DNA of 64,000 nucleotides from Cohnella sp. GbtcB17 (GTDB lineage: Bacteria > Bacillota > Bacilli > Paenibacillales > Paenibacillaceae). The position numbers and the translations under genes are program-made. How positions within the stretch are numbered: position 1 is the stretch's first letter; each line of letters starts with the position of its first letter. Shown here piece after piece: positions 52,256 through 60,505 of the stretch. The stretch lies in NCBI RefSeq assembly GCF_019091135.1, contig NZ_JAGXJW010000026.1:41488-105487 (forward strand). Reading direction: 5' to 3'. The notes under the pieces were generated by a model that was not told the DNA's origin, did no database searches, and worked only from the letters and a program-made list of their open reading frames with translations.

Positions 52256-54727
52256 ATGACTCACGTATACAACGGCAGCTACGCGGATGCGCACAACACG
52301 CACATTGCCTTTCCGCTGGGCGGCATGGGCGCGGGCATGATCGCACTGGAAGGAACGGGCGCCCTCTCCCACTTCTCTCTTCGCCACCGCCCGGACCTGG
52401 CTCACGAGCCGCCCGTCTTTTCCGCCCTGTACGTCAAAGGAAAGTTCGGCAGCGCGGCCAAAGTGCTCGAAGGCGCCGTTCCCGCGCGCAAAATCTTCTC
52501 CTCGCGCACGAAGAAGGGCATGCCCGGACCTGGAAGCGGCCTGTTCGGCAAACATTACGGGCTGCCCCGCTTCGCTTCGTCCGTTTTCGAAGCGAAGTTC
52601 CCGTTCGGCACGGTCCGGCTGAGCGACCCGCAGTTCCCCGTCGAGGCGTCCGTGACGGGCTGGAGCCCCTTCGTGCGGCGGAACGCGGACGACTCCAGCC
52701 TGCCTGCGGCTGCCCTGACGTTTTCGTTTTACAATCCGGGGGACGAGCCGCTGGAGCTTGTCTATTCCTTCCACGCGGCGCACTTCATGGCCGAAGGCGG
52801 CGCGAACGATCATCGCGTGCGGCGCTCGGGTACGGGCACAGGGTTTGTGCTCGATCAGCCGGCGGGAGAGCAAGCGCCTTGGCGCGCAGGCGCTTTTACG
52901 GCGGTTGCCGACCATCCGTCGGCTGTCGCGGACTGCGCTTGGTTTAGAGGCGGCTGGTTCGATCCGTTGACGACCGTTTGGGATGCGATCGAGAACGGCC
53001 GCTGCGTCGACCGCGCTCCCGTGACCGAAGGCGCGCCGAGTCCTGGCGCGAGCCTGTACGTGCCGCTGCGCCTGCAGCCGGGCGAGCGGCAGAACGTCCG
53101 CTTGCTGCTGTCGTGGTACGTGCCTGATTCGGATCTTGCGATCGGCACCCCCGCTTCGGCAGCGGCAGGATCTTCGGAAGCGGCGGGCCAGACGGAAGCG
53201 GAACGGTATTACAAGCCTTGGTATGCCGGAAGATTTGCAGACGCGCAGGCGGTTGCGGCATATTGGCTCGACAACTATGACAGGCTGCACGCGGAAAGCC
53301 GGCGCTTCGCCGACTGCTTTTACGGAACGACGATGCCGGCCGAAGCGGTTGAGGCGATCGCGGCGAATTTGTGTATTTTAAAATCGCCGACCGTGCTGCG
53401 GCAAGCCGACGGCCGCCTGTGGGGCTGGGAAGGCGCGGAGGACGAGCAAGGCAGCTGCTACGGTTCCTGCACGCATGTGTGGAACTACGCGCAGGCGGTG
53501 GCGCATCTGTTCCCCGATCTGGAGCGCGGTTTGCGGGAAACCGAGTTCTATGAAGGCCAGGACGATTCGGGGCATCAGAACTTTCGCGTGCCGCTGCCGA
53601 TCCAGCCGGCCGACCACGATTTTCACGCGGCTGCGGACGGCCAGCTCGGCGGCATCATGAAGCTGTACCGTGAATGGCGGATCGGCGGCGATATCGCCTG
53701 GCTGCGCAGGCTGTGGCCGCAAGCCAGGCAGAGTCTGCGGTATTGCATGGACGAGTGGGACCCGGGCCGCGAGGGCGTGCTGTCCGAGCCGCATCACAAC
53801 ACGTACGACATCGAATTTTGGGGACCGAACGGCATGTGCTCGTCGATCTATATCGGGGCTTTGAAGGCTGCCGCGCTGATCGCGGCAGCGCTCGGGGACG
53901 ATGCTTCGGAATACGAAGCGCTGTACCGCAAAGGCAGGGCTTACCTGGAGACGGAGCTGTTCAACGGGGAATTCTACGAGCAGCGCATCGTCTGGGAAGG
54001 CTTGCGTACGCCCGCGCCGACGACCGGCGAGAAAAACTGGAACGTGAATTATTCGACGGAAGCGATCGAGCTGATGAAGGCCGAAGGTCCCAAATATCAA
54101 TACGGCAAAGGCTGCTTGTCCGACGGCGTGCTCGGCGCATGGCTGGCGCGAATGTGCGGCTTGGGCGACATATTGAATCGCGATCAGGTGATCAGCCACC
54201 TGCTTAGCGTGTACCGCTACAATTTGAAGCGCGATTTGTCGGACCATGCCAACCCGCAGCGGCCCGGCTACGCGCTTGGCGCCGAGGGCGGTCTGCTGCT
54301 CTGCACCTGGCCGCGCGGCGGCAAGCTGACGCTGCCGTTCGTCTACAGCAACGAGGTATGGACGGGGATCGAGTATCAGGTCGCCTCCCACCTCCTCTCC
54401 CTCGGCCGCGTCGCGGAAGGGCTGGATATCGTCAGAACGTGCCGCGATCGCTACGACGGTTGGCGCCGCAATCCGTTCAACGAATACGAATGCGGCCACT
54501 GGTATGCGCGCGCGCTCGCTTCCTATGGTCTTATTCAGGGCTGGAGCGGCGTGTATTACGATGCGGTCGAACGTACGCTGCACATGTCGGCGCACGAGAA
54601 CGGGGATTTTGCCAGCTTTTTATGTACCGCCGAAGGCTACGGCATTGTCGGGATTCGCGACGGACAGCCGTTTGTCGACGTGCGATCGGGCACGATTCAA
54701 TTCGATCGCGTGGCGCGGGAGGATTAA
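52256..54727 (+). CDS. GH116-like (DUF608) glycosidase
   Basis: 823 residues, related to family 116 (beta-glucosidase/glucosylceramidase type). N-terminal beta domain begins with FPLGGMGAGMIALEGTGALSHFSLRH, a hallmark of the family; catalytic toroid has GSCTHVWNYAQAVAHLFPDLER and EPHHNTYDIEFWGPNGMCSS, where the Asp of NTYD (about residue 518) fits the known acid/base. In characterised members the first block ends in a Glu nucleophile; here WNYA has Ala, so the nucleophile must be elsewhere or the subfamily differs. No signal peptide. GGAGG upstream of ATG 52256. Confidence 0.8.
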   Translation: MTHVYNGSYADAHNTHIAFPLGGMGAGMIALEGTGALSHFSLRHRPDLAHEPPVFSALYVKGKFGSAAKVLEGAVPARKIFSSRTKKGMPGPGSGLFGKHYGLPRFASSVFEAKFPFGTVRLSDPQFPVEASVTGWSPFVRRNADDSSLPAAALTFSFYNPGDEPLELVYSFHAAHFMAEGGANDHRVRRSGTGTGFVLDQPAGEQAPWRAGAFTAVADHPSAVADCAWFRGGWFDPLTTVWDAIENGRCVDRAPVTEGAPSPGASLYVPLRLQPGERQNVRLLLSWYVPDSDLAIGTPASAAAGSSEAAGQTEAERYYKPWYAGRFADAQAVAAYWLDNYDRLHAESRRFADCFYGTTMPAEAVEAIAANLCILKSPTVLRQADGRLWGWEGAEDEQGSCYGSCTHVWNYAQAVAHLFPDLERGLRETEFYEGQDDSGHQNFRVPLPIQPADHDFHAAADGQLGGIMKLYREWRIGGDIAWLRRLWPQARQSLRYCMDEWDPGREGVLSEPHHNTYDIEFWGPNGMCSSIYIGALKAAALIAAALGDDASEYEALYRKGRAYLETELFNGEFYEQRIVWEGLRTPAPTTGEKNWNVNYSTEAIELMKAEGPKYQYGKGCLSDGVLGAWLARMCGLGDILNRDQVISHLLSVYRYNLKRDLSDHANPQRPGYALGAEGGLLLCTWPRGGKLTLPFVYSNEVWTGIEYQVASHLLSLGRVAEGLDIVRTCRDRYDGWRRNPFNEYECGHWYARALASYGLIQGWSGVYYDAVERTLHMSAHENGDFASFLCTAEGYGIVGIRDGQPFVDVRSGTIQFDRVARED

Positions 54728-54743
54728 TGGAGGCTGACGGCGC

Positions 54744-56354
54744 CTATAGCCACCAGCCGTTATCCTTGTCGTCAAGCGTCTGTGCCGAGAGCTCGTTCCA
54801 GTCGAACACCGTCTCTTCGCCGTCCAGCAGCCAGCGGCTCGGACAGGTCGTCGACTGCCAATCGAGCGGCTCAGCGGGCTCGCGCGCGACCGCGGCCTGA
54901 TCGAACGCTTTGCGCAGCGCGGCCGCCTGCTCCGGGGCCACGGCCGAAGGGCGCGCCGAGACGAACAACGGCGTGCCGCTGAGCGCCAGCAGCCGGAGCC
55001 AATGGCGGTTTTGCTGCCAAGGCACGTCAGGCGTCAAGCCGATGCAATCCGCATCATGGCTAAAAAAAGTGTCGTGCTGGGGCATGCGGAACGCCAGCGT
55101 GTTGATGCCCATATAACGCGTCCGCTCCCACCATTTGCCGCTTGTGTCGTCTCCTGTCCGTTGAATCTCGAACAGCCCGGCCGCCAGATGCCCGATCGTA
55201 TTGCAGCCGATGATGTCCGCTTCTCCGGAAGCCTCGGCGATCGTACGGTACAGCGCCAGCACGATCTCGGCGGTCGTACGGGACCGGTCGCGGAAGCGCG
55301 GAGAAGCTGCGCTTGGCCTGGACTTCATGGTGAAGCCCCACTGTCCCAGCAGATCGTACGTGGTGAAATCGTGCTTGAGCAGCTCGAAGCCCCAGGCGCG
55401 CATCGCCCCGACGGCTTCGCCAATATAGGACAGCACCTCCGGTACGGTAGGATCGAGCACGCGGCCGCCGTTCGCTTCGTATCGGATCCATTCGGCAGGC
55501 ACGTTTTCCGCCGTCAACAAAGGCCGGCACCACAGCCCGGGCTTGACGCCGATCGCCTTCATTTCACCGGCCAGTCTCGCCATATCGGGAAACCGGTCGT
55601 TGCCGGTCCAGGGTCCGCCGTTGCAGGCTCCCCCTCCGCTCGCGAGCTGCCAGCCGTCGTCGATGACCATATAAGGACGATTCGCCGGATGGGACGCGAG
55701 CAAAGAGATGAAGCGGGAATCCGCCAAAATCTCTTCATGGGAGCTGTTACCGTAGGCGTAATACCAATTGTTGCCGCCGTATACGGGCTGCTTGGGCAAA
55801 CGCGGGGATGCGCACAGCATTCGGCAGAACCTGCGCGCAAATGCAAAAGGCGTCTCCCCTTCCCGTCCGCGCTGCGCGACGAACTCGGCAATCGTCAGGC
55901 TTCGCGCGCCGAGCAGCACGCCTTCGCTGCCGCTCGCGACGTCGGCCGTGAACGTAACGCCGTCGATGTCGGCCTGCCAGCAGCAAAATGCCGAGGCGCC
56001 GGTCTTGACGCCGCAGCCTGCCGTGCGCGTGCCGTCGTCTGCAAGAAAATACCAGGGCATAGCGCGCTCCGGTACGAGCCCGCGCCATTCCAGATCGCCG
56101 TAGGCTCGTTCCCAAGCGTCGCCAAGGATGCGGAGCGGTTTATCCGAGCGCTGATTCCAGCGTACTTTGACGGACATGATCGCTTCGCCCGGGGCTTCCA
56201 GCACCACCCCGACAGCGGCTTCTCCGTGCCGGAAATCGACTTTGATGCCCGAGCCCTCCCAGGTGCCGGCCCGGGTCGGCAACAGTCGGACCCATTCGGA
56301 TTCCGTGCGAGCGAATACGGCGGACGGCTCCGCGAGCCGATCTTGATTCAACAT
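54744..56354 (-). CDS. GH36/GH27-like clan GH-D glycosidase
   Basis: 536 residues, shorter than typical GH36. Barrel motifs: VYGGNNWYYAYGNSS, MVIDDGWQLA, KPGLWCRPL, nucleophile Asp in LLKHDFTTYDLLG (about 327) and acid/base in RTGDDTSGKWW (about 401), plus IIGCNTIGH. Predicted alpha-galactosidase-type activity, but Gal versus other sugar is open. No signal peptide. AGGAGG precedes ATG 56354. Convergent with GH116 (17 bases between stops) and divergent from AraC 56532, which is the likely regulator. Confidence 0.82.
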   Translation of the reverse strand: MLNQDRLAEPSAVFARTESEWVRLLPTRAGTWEGSGIKVDFRHGEAAVGVVLEAPGEAIMSVKVRWNQRSDKPLRILGDAWERAYGDLEWRGLVPERAMPWYFLADDGTRTAGCGVKTGASAFCCWQADIDGVTFTADVASGSEGVLLGARSLTIAEFVAQRGREGETPFAFARRFCRMLCASPRLPKQPVYGGNNWYYAYGNSSHEEILADSRFISLLASHPANRPYMVIDDGWQLASGGGACNGGPWTGNDRFPDMARLAGEMKAIGVKPGLWCRPLLTAENVPAEWIRYEANGGRVLDPTVPEVLSYIGEAVGAMRAWGFELLKHDFTTYDLLGQWGFTMKSRPSAASPRFRDRSRTTAEIVLALYRTIAEASGEADIIGCNTIGHLAAGLFEIQRTGDDTSGKWWERTRYMGINTLAFRMPQHDTFFSHDADCIGLTPDVPWQQNRHWLRLLALSGTPLFVSARPSAVAPEQAAALRKAFDQAAVAREPAEPLDWQSTTCPSRWLLDGEETVFDWNELSAQTLDDKDNGWWL

Positions 56355-56531
56355 GCGTCATACGCCTCCTGCAAGCGATTGGCGCATCGCACTTGTCGTG
56401 CGGCGCCAACTGAAGTATAAGCGCTGCGGAACGCGAAAGTTAGTGGGAAATGGGCCTCATGCCAACGTTAAATGCACCAAATGGGACATGTTGCGTCGGA
56501 TCGGCGCAGCCAGTGTCAGGGGGAACCGTGG

Positions 56532-57425
56532 ATGACCGAGAACAGCGCCGAACTTCCGAGCCAGACGTATCGAAACAGCAAGTCCGAAGTTCATCTGTAC
56601 GGCGCGCACGCCGCTTCGGTGCCTGAAGGATGGTCGTGCCGAAGGCATCTGCACCATATGATGCTTGAGATCAATCTGGTGCTGGAAGGGCAACAGACGG
56701 CGGAGGTAGGCGGCAAGACGCTTTGTCAGCACGCGGACGAGCTGCTGCTCATCCCGCCGCTCAAGCTGCACGCTTTTGACGCGGACACGCCGTTCGCCTT
56801 TTTTGTGATGCATTTACAGATCGACGACCCGCACTTTCTCCAGCGGCTCGCCCAGTCCGGGATTACGCTGCTGGACCTGGGACATCCGCTGAACCGCCTG
56901 CTGCTGCCCAAGGTCCGAAGCGTGCAGGCGCTGCTTGCCGCCGATGCCGGGAAAATCCGATTGTTTCGCGCCGTCTATGAGATTTTGGATACGCTTGAAG
57001 CCTATTTGAACGACAACTACCCTCTTCTCCCTCCGATGCAGCAGGATCCTTTGCCGTTAAAGGTTGCCAGAGAGATCGAGACGCTCGTGGCGGCGCCCGT
57101 CCAGGAGCAAACGGCGATCCCCGCAAACTGGATGGCGACGATCGCGCATCGCTTGGGCTACAGCCGGCGACATTGCTTGCGCGCCTTCCAGGACGCGTTC
57201 AACATGGCGCCGCGGGATTATCTGTTCGTACTGCGGCAGCAGGAGGCCATGCAGCTTCTGGCCAACGGCAAGGATGCGGTAGAACGCATCGCGTACCGAA
57301 TCGGCTACGACAATGCGCAGAGCTTCACCAGGCAGTTCGCCAAGTGGACCGGAATGACGCCCGGCGCCTTCCGCAGGCGCAGCCGCGACGAGCTCAGTTA
57401 TCTGACGCCGCTGGAGCTGAGATGA
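56532..57425 (+). CDS. AraC-family transcriptional regulator
   Basis: 297 residues: cupin sensor (about 20-110, HHMMLEINLVLEGQQTAEVGG) and HTH pair (about 195-285, MATIAHRLGYSRRHCLRAF, VERIAYRIGYDNAQSFTRQF, GMTPGAFRRR). AGGGGGA lies 7 bases before ATG 56532. Divergent from the GH36-like gene. Its last 32 bases overlap the 3' end of the convergent AraC gene at 57394. Confidence 0.9.
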   Translation: MTENSAELPSQTYRNSKSEVHLYGAHAASVPEGWSCRRHLHHMMLEINLVLEGQQTAEVGGKTLCQHADELLLIPPLKLHAFDADTPFAFFVMHLQIDDPHFLQRLAQSGITLLDLGHPLNRLLLPKVRSVQALLAADAGKIRLFRAVYEILDTLEAYLNDNYPLLPPMQQDPLPLKVAREIETLVAAPVQEQTAIPANWMATIAHRLGYSRRHCLRAFQDAFNMAPRDYLFVLRQQEAMQLLANGKDAVERIAYRIGYDNAQSFTRQFAKWTGMTPGAFRRRSRDELSYLTPLELR

Positions 57426-58305
57426 GTCGCTTCTGCTCGCTCCGATAGCGGCCCGGCGGCATGCCCTGCTTCCTGCTGAAGCTCTTGGAGAAGTGGTGCA
57501 CGTCGGCGAAGCCGCAGTACGAAGCAATCTGCTCCTGGGACAGCTCCGTATTGCGCAGCAAATCGCAGGCATGGCCGATGCGCATGTCAAGCAAATACTG
57601 ATGCGGCGTCATGCCGTACTGCTCCTTGAATACGGCGTTGAATCGGGACGGCGACAGGTTGGCGCGATGGGCCATATCCTCGATGCCGATGTCCTGATCC
57701 AGGTGCAAAGAGATATAGGAAGTGATCCAGCCAAGCGTATGCTGCGGGATGCGCTGCGATGGCCGATCGGCTAAATACTGCTCCAGCAGCAAGATAGCCA
57801 GTTCGGTCATCCCGGACTGCGCGCGAAGCTGCATGACCGGGTCCCGGTATTGCCAGTGCTCCACGACCTGAAGGAACGTATCCCGGAACTTGGCGGAGGA
57901 AGTCGGCTGAAGCCTGCTCGGAATGCTCACCCCCAGCAGATCGTCCAGACGGGGCTGCAGCAGGTGCAAATACGGGTCGAGCACGGTTTGCCCCGCTTTC
58001 GTCGGGAAGCTCTTCTCCCGCTCCGGGTTATAAAACAGGTCGAAGTGCGCAAACGGCGTAACCGTGTTGCTGAGCCCCTCAAGAATGGTCGTGCTATTCG
58101 GTTGGATTAGACAAAACTCTCCCTGTTCGAACAGATAAGGCTTGCCGTCCACCCAAAATCGGCAGCGTCCGTTCTGTATGTAAACGAGCAAATAATCAAG
58201 CAGCCGTCGCTCCGCCATATACCAAGGCGTACGGACAGCAAAGTCGCATTCGCGAATAAAGGGAACGACAGGATGCCGGGCGATAAAGTCGGCTATATGG
58301 GGCAT
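57394..58305 (-). CDS. AraC-family transcriptional regulator
   Basis: 303 residues: cupin sensor (about 25-110, YLLVYIQNGRCRFWVDGKPY, LIQPNSTTILEG) and double HTH (about 200-290, IEDMAHRANLSPSRFNAVF, QEQIASYCGFADVHHFSKSF, GMPPGRYRSEQ). AAAGGAG upstream of ATG 58305. Divergent from the PhyH dioxygenase gene, 182 bases apart, which is its probable target. Not close to the 16533/46815 pair. Confidence 0.9.
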   Translation of the reverse strand: MPHIADFIARHPVVPFIRECDFAVRTPWYMAERRLLDYLLVYIQNGRCRFWVDGKPYLFEQGEFCLIQPNSTTILEGLSNTVTPFAHFDLFYNPEREKSFPTKAGQTVLDPYLHLLQPRLDDLLGVSIPSRLQPTSSAKFRDTFLQVVEHWQYRDPVMQLRAQSGMTELAILLLEQYLADRPSQRIPQHTLGWITSYISLHLDQDIGIEDMAHRANLSPSRFNAVFKEQYGMTPHQYLLDMRIGHACDLLRNTELSQEQIASYCGFADVHHFSKSFSRKQGMPPGRYRSEQKRLISAPAASDN

Positions 58306-58400
58306 GAGCTGCTCCTTTAACGATTCGGCTCAACGGAATGATCACTCATTTTATTATGGCACATTCAGTTGTTTTTGACAAAAATATCGATCGGATATAC

Positions 58401-58428
58401 AAAGCCCGTTTAAGCTTTGAGCGCTACA
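58401..58428 (+). promoter_or_regulatory. candidate operator and -10 of the PhyH gene
   Basis: Inverted repeat CAAAGC ... GCTTTG at about 58400-58420 followed by TACAAT near 58426-58431, about 60 bases before ATG 58488, inside the 182-base divergent region. No consensus -35. Suggested by pattern and position only. Confidence 0.35.
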
Positions 58429-58487
58429 ATGAAAACGAATCCAATCATCAAGGCGATAACAAATCAGCCTAATTCAGGAGGTACGAC

Positions 58488-59321
58488 ATGAGCAAATTGT
58501 ACGAATCGTCTTCGGAGCTGAACGCGGATTATCCGTTGTCTGCCGGGCAGGTCGCCAGCTATCAGGAGAATGGCCACGTTTATTTGAAAAATGTCGCAAG
58601 CGCGGAAGAAATTGCGGAGTACGAACCTATTATTACGGACTGGGTCATGAAGCTGAATTATCATGATAAACCTGTGTCTGAACGCGATACGTATGGCAAA
58701 GCATTCATTCAAATCGGCAACCTGTGGGAAAAAAGCGAGGCGTGCAGACGGTTCACGCTGGCAAGGCGGTTCGCCAAAATTGCCGCCGAGCTGATGGGTG
58801 TGGATGGCGTTCGCATTTACCACGATCAGGCGTTGTTCAAGGAGCCGGGCGGCGGCCATACGCCTTGGCACCAGGATCAAATCTACTGGCCGCTGGATAC
58901 GGACAAGACGATAACGATGTGGATGCCGCTCGTTCCGATTCCGCAGGAGGTCGGTACGATGACGTTCGCGTCGGGCACCCACCGGCTGGGCTATGTGAAC
59001 AAACAAGAAATATCGGACGAGTCGCATAAGACGCTGGCGCAGTATATTGAAGCCAAGCAGTTCCCGACAGTGAACTATGGCGCGATGTCCGCAGGCGACG
59101 CGACATTTCACTCGGGCTGGACGATGCACTCGGCCCCCGGCAATCCGACCGATCATATGCGTAAAGTGATGACGGTCATTTATTATGCGGACGGCACTAG
59201 GGTTGCCGAGCCCGACAGCAAAGCCAGAGAAAGCGACCTGCAATCCTGGTTTCCGGGCTGCAAGCCGGGCGAGCTGGCCGCGAGCCCGCTGAACCCGCTG
59301 ATTTACAGCAATAAGAGCTAA
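58488..59321 (+). CDS. phytanoyl-CoA dioxygenase (PhyH) family Fe(II)/2-oxoglutarate oxygenase
   Basis: 277-residue double-stranded beta-helix oxygenase of the PhyH family. Iron ligands H128 and D130 (HTPWHQDQIYW) and H214 (GWTMHSAPGN), with R225 placed to bind 2-oxoglutarate (HMRKVMTVIYY). Substrate unknown; PhyH enzymes oxidise diverse small molecules, including natural-product precursors and phosphonates. AGGAGG precedes ATG 58488. Monocistronic between a divergent AraC regulator and a strong terminator, so it acts as a stand-alone regulated oxidation step. Confidence 0.88.
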   Translation: MSKLYESSSELNADYPLSAGQVASYQENGHVYLKNVASAEEIAEYEPIITDWVMKLNYHDKPVSERDTYGKAFIQIGNLWEKSEACRRFTLARRFAKIAAELMGVDGVRIYHDQALFKEPGGGHTPWHQDQIYWPLDTDKTITMWMPLVPIPQEVGTMTFASGTHRLGYVNKQEISDESHKTLAQYIEAKQFPTVNYGAMSAGDATFHSGWTMHSAPGNPTDHMRKVMTVIYYADGTRVAEPDSKARESDLQSWFPGCKPGELAASPLNPLIYSNKS

Positions 59322-59350
59322 CACGCTTTTTGGAATTAACACCGTTCGGC

Positions 59351-59396
59351 AAAAAAGCAACCGAGGCATCTGGATTGCCGCTTCGGTTGCTTTTTG
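59351..59396. terminator. bidirectional terminator after the PhyH gene
   Basis: Stem AAAAAGCAACCGA (59352-59364) with TCGGTTGCTTTTT (59383-59395), loop of 18 bases. A-run on one side and T-run on the other serve both the PhyH gene and the convergent DHFR-like gene. Confidence 0.88.
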
Positions 59397-59407
59397 ACTT
59401 CCATATT

Positions 59408-60010
59408 TTAAGCGTCAATATTCCCCAGTTCCACTGCGCCTGCTCGCTCATAATTCACGACAATAACGCCGTTCGAAGCGACCGCGCTGTCAATCAGCTT
59501 AAATGCCGCCGGAATCGTTCCGCCGGCAAACAGCCGCTTGCCGCTTCCTAGCGTAACGGGATAGATGATGAGCCAGAATACATCGACCAGATCATGCTTC
59601 ATCAGCGTCTGAACGAGATCGCCGCTCCCCCAAAGGTGCAGATCCGGCCCTTCCTGCTGCTTGATTTGAGCGATTTCTTCTGCGATATTCCCCTTTAAAA
59701 ACTTGTACGGCCCCCACTCGCCGGATGCCATCGTGTTCGAGGCGACGTACTTCGTTGCCTCATTGGCATTTGGCCATACTTCCGCATGCTGCGGCCAATA
59801 CGGCGCCCAGATGTCATACGTTTTGCGCCCTAACAACAGATCGAAGGGCGAGTTCATTTGCTTGCGCAAGCGCGTACCGATCGTCTCATCCTTATAGGTT
59901 GCTGACCACCCTCCGTATGCAAAGCCGCCGCTTGCATCTTCGTCCGGCCTGCCCGGGGCTTGGATGACACCGTCAAGGGAGATGTGCTCATGAACAATCA
60001 ATTTTCTCAC
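59408..60010 (-). CDS. dihydrofolate reductase/RibD C-terminal family protein
   Basis: About 200 residues, DHFR-like fold of the RibD_C type (YwjB/YyaP relatives), reductases of unknown substrate. Recognised by VRKLIVHEHISLDGVIQAPG at the start, DLLLGRKTYDIWAPYW, LHLWGSGDLVQTLMKHDLVD and IYPVTLGSGKRLFAGG. GTG 60010 is chosen for GGAGG 9 bases upstream; the frame is open to 60076 but overlaps another possible ORF. Housekeeping-like, no link to the sugar genes. Confidence 0.88.
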   Translation of the reverse strand: MRKLIVHEHISLDGVIQAPGRPDEDASGGFAYGGWSATYKDETIGTRLRKQMNSPFDLLLGRKTYDIWAPYWPQHAEVWPNANEATKYVASNTMASGEWGPYKFLKGNIAEEIAQIKQQEGPDLHLWGSGDLVQTLMKHDLVDVFWLIIYPVTLGSGKRLFAGGTIPAAFKLIDSAVASNGVIVVNYERAGAVELGNIDA

Positions 60011-60476
60011 GATCGCTTGCCTCCATCTTCGTTTTTGTTCTCTTGTCATTAGACGAGTGAGGCTCGCTATATTCATCGGTCCGCCAACTTTTAATTACGT
60101 AATCGCCGAAGCCGTGACCGTCGCTACCGTTCGGTGGAATTCCTTCAAGGCGCTGTGGATCTTCGTCTTCCTCGAAGCATCCCTTCAGCAAGCGGCCGGT
60201 TTGGAGCAGCATCGACAATACAATCGTTTGCCTCGCAGCCGGACCGTTCGTTTCCTGCAAATCCCCAGAATCGACGATCGGCGTCACGATCGCTTCGAAC
60301 AATTCAGCGCGCCCGCTGCGTTGTGTGTACAGGGATTACGCCCGCTGCTTTGCCGTTTTTAACTTGGATGACGCCAGCTTATCAAGCATCAGCCTGGCAG
60401 CAGCATCTCCTCCGTCGTACGATCGAACCAGGCTGAGATGAAGCTCGTCGTCCTGAACAATGATGCCTTCGCTCAT
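59988..60476 (-). pseudogene. possible broken small gene with one in-frame stop
   Basis: From ATG 60476 a 46-codon frame (MSEGIIVQDDELHLSL...) ends at TAA 60338-60336, and the same frame then continues for over 100 codons (FEAIVTPIVDSGDLQ ... DREKIDCS) to 59988, overlapping the start of the DHFR-like gene. No good ribosome site is seen. It may be a gene interrupted by a nonsense change, or two chance frames; I do not recognise a family. This is all I see between 60077 and 60505. Confidence 0.3.
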
Positions 60477-60505
60477 GCTTATGCGATTTCGGTAGCTTTT
60501 AACTT

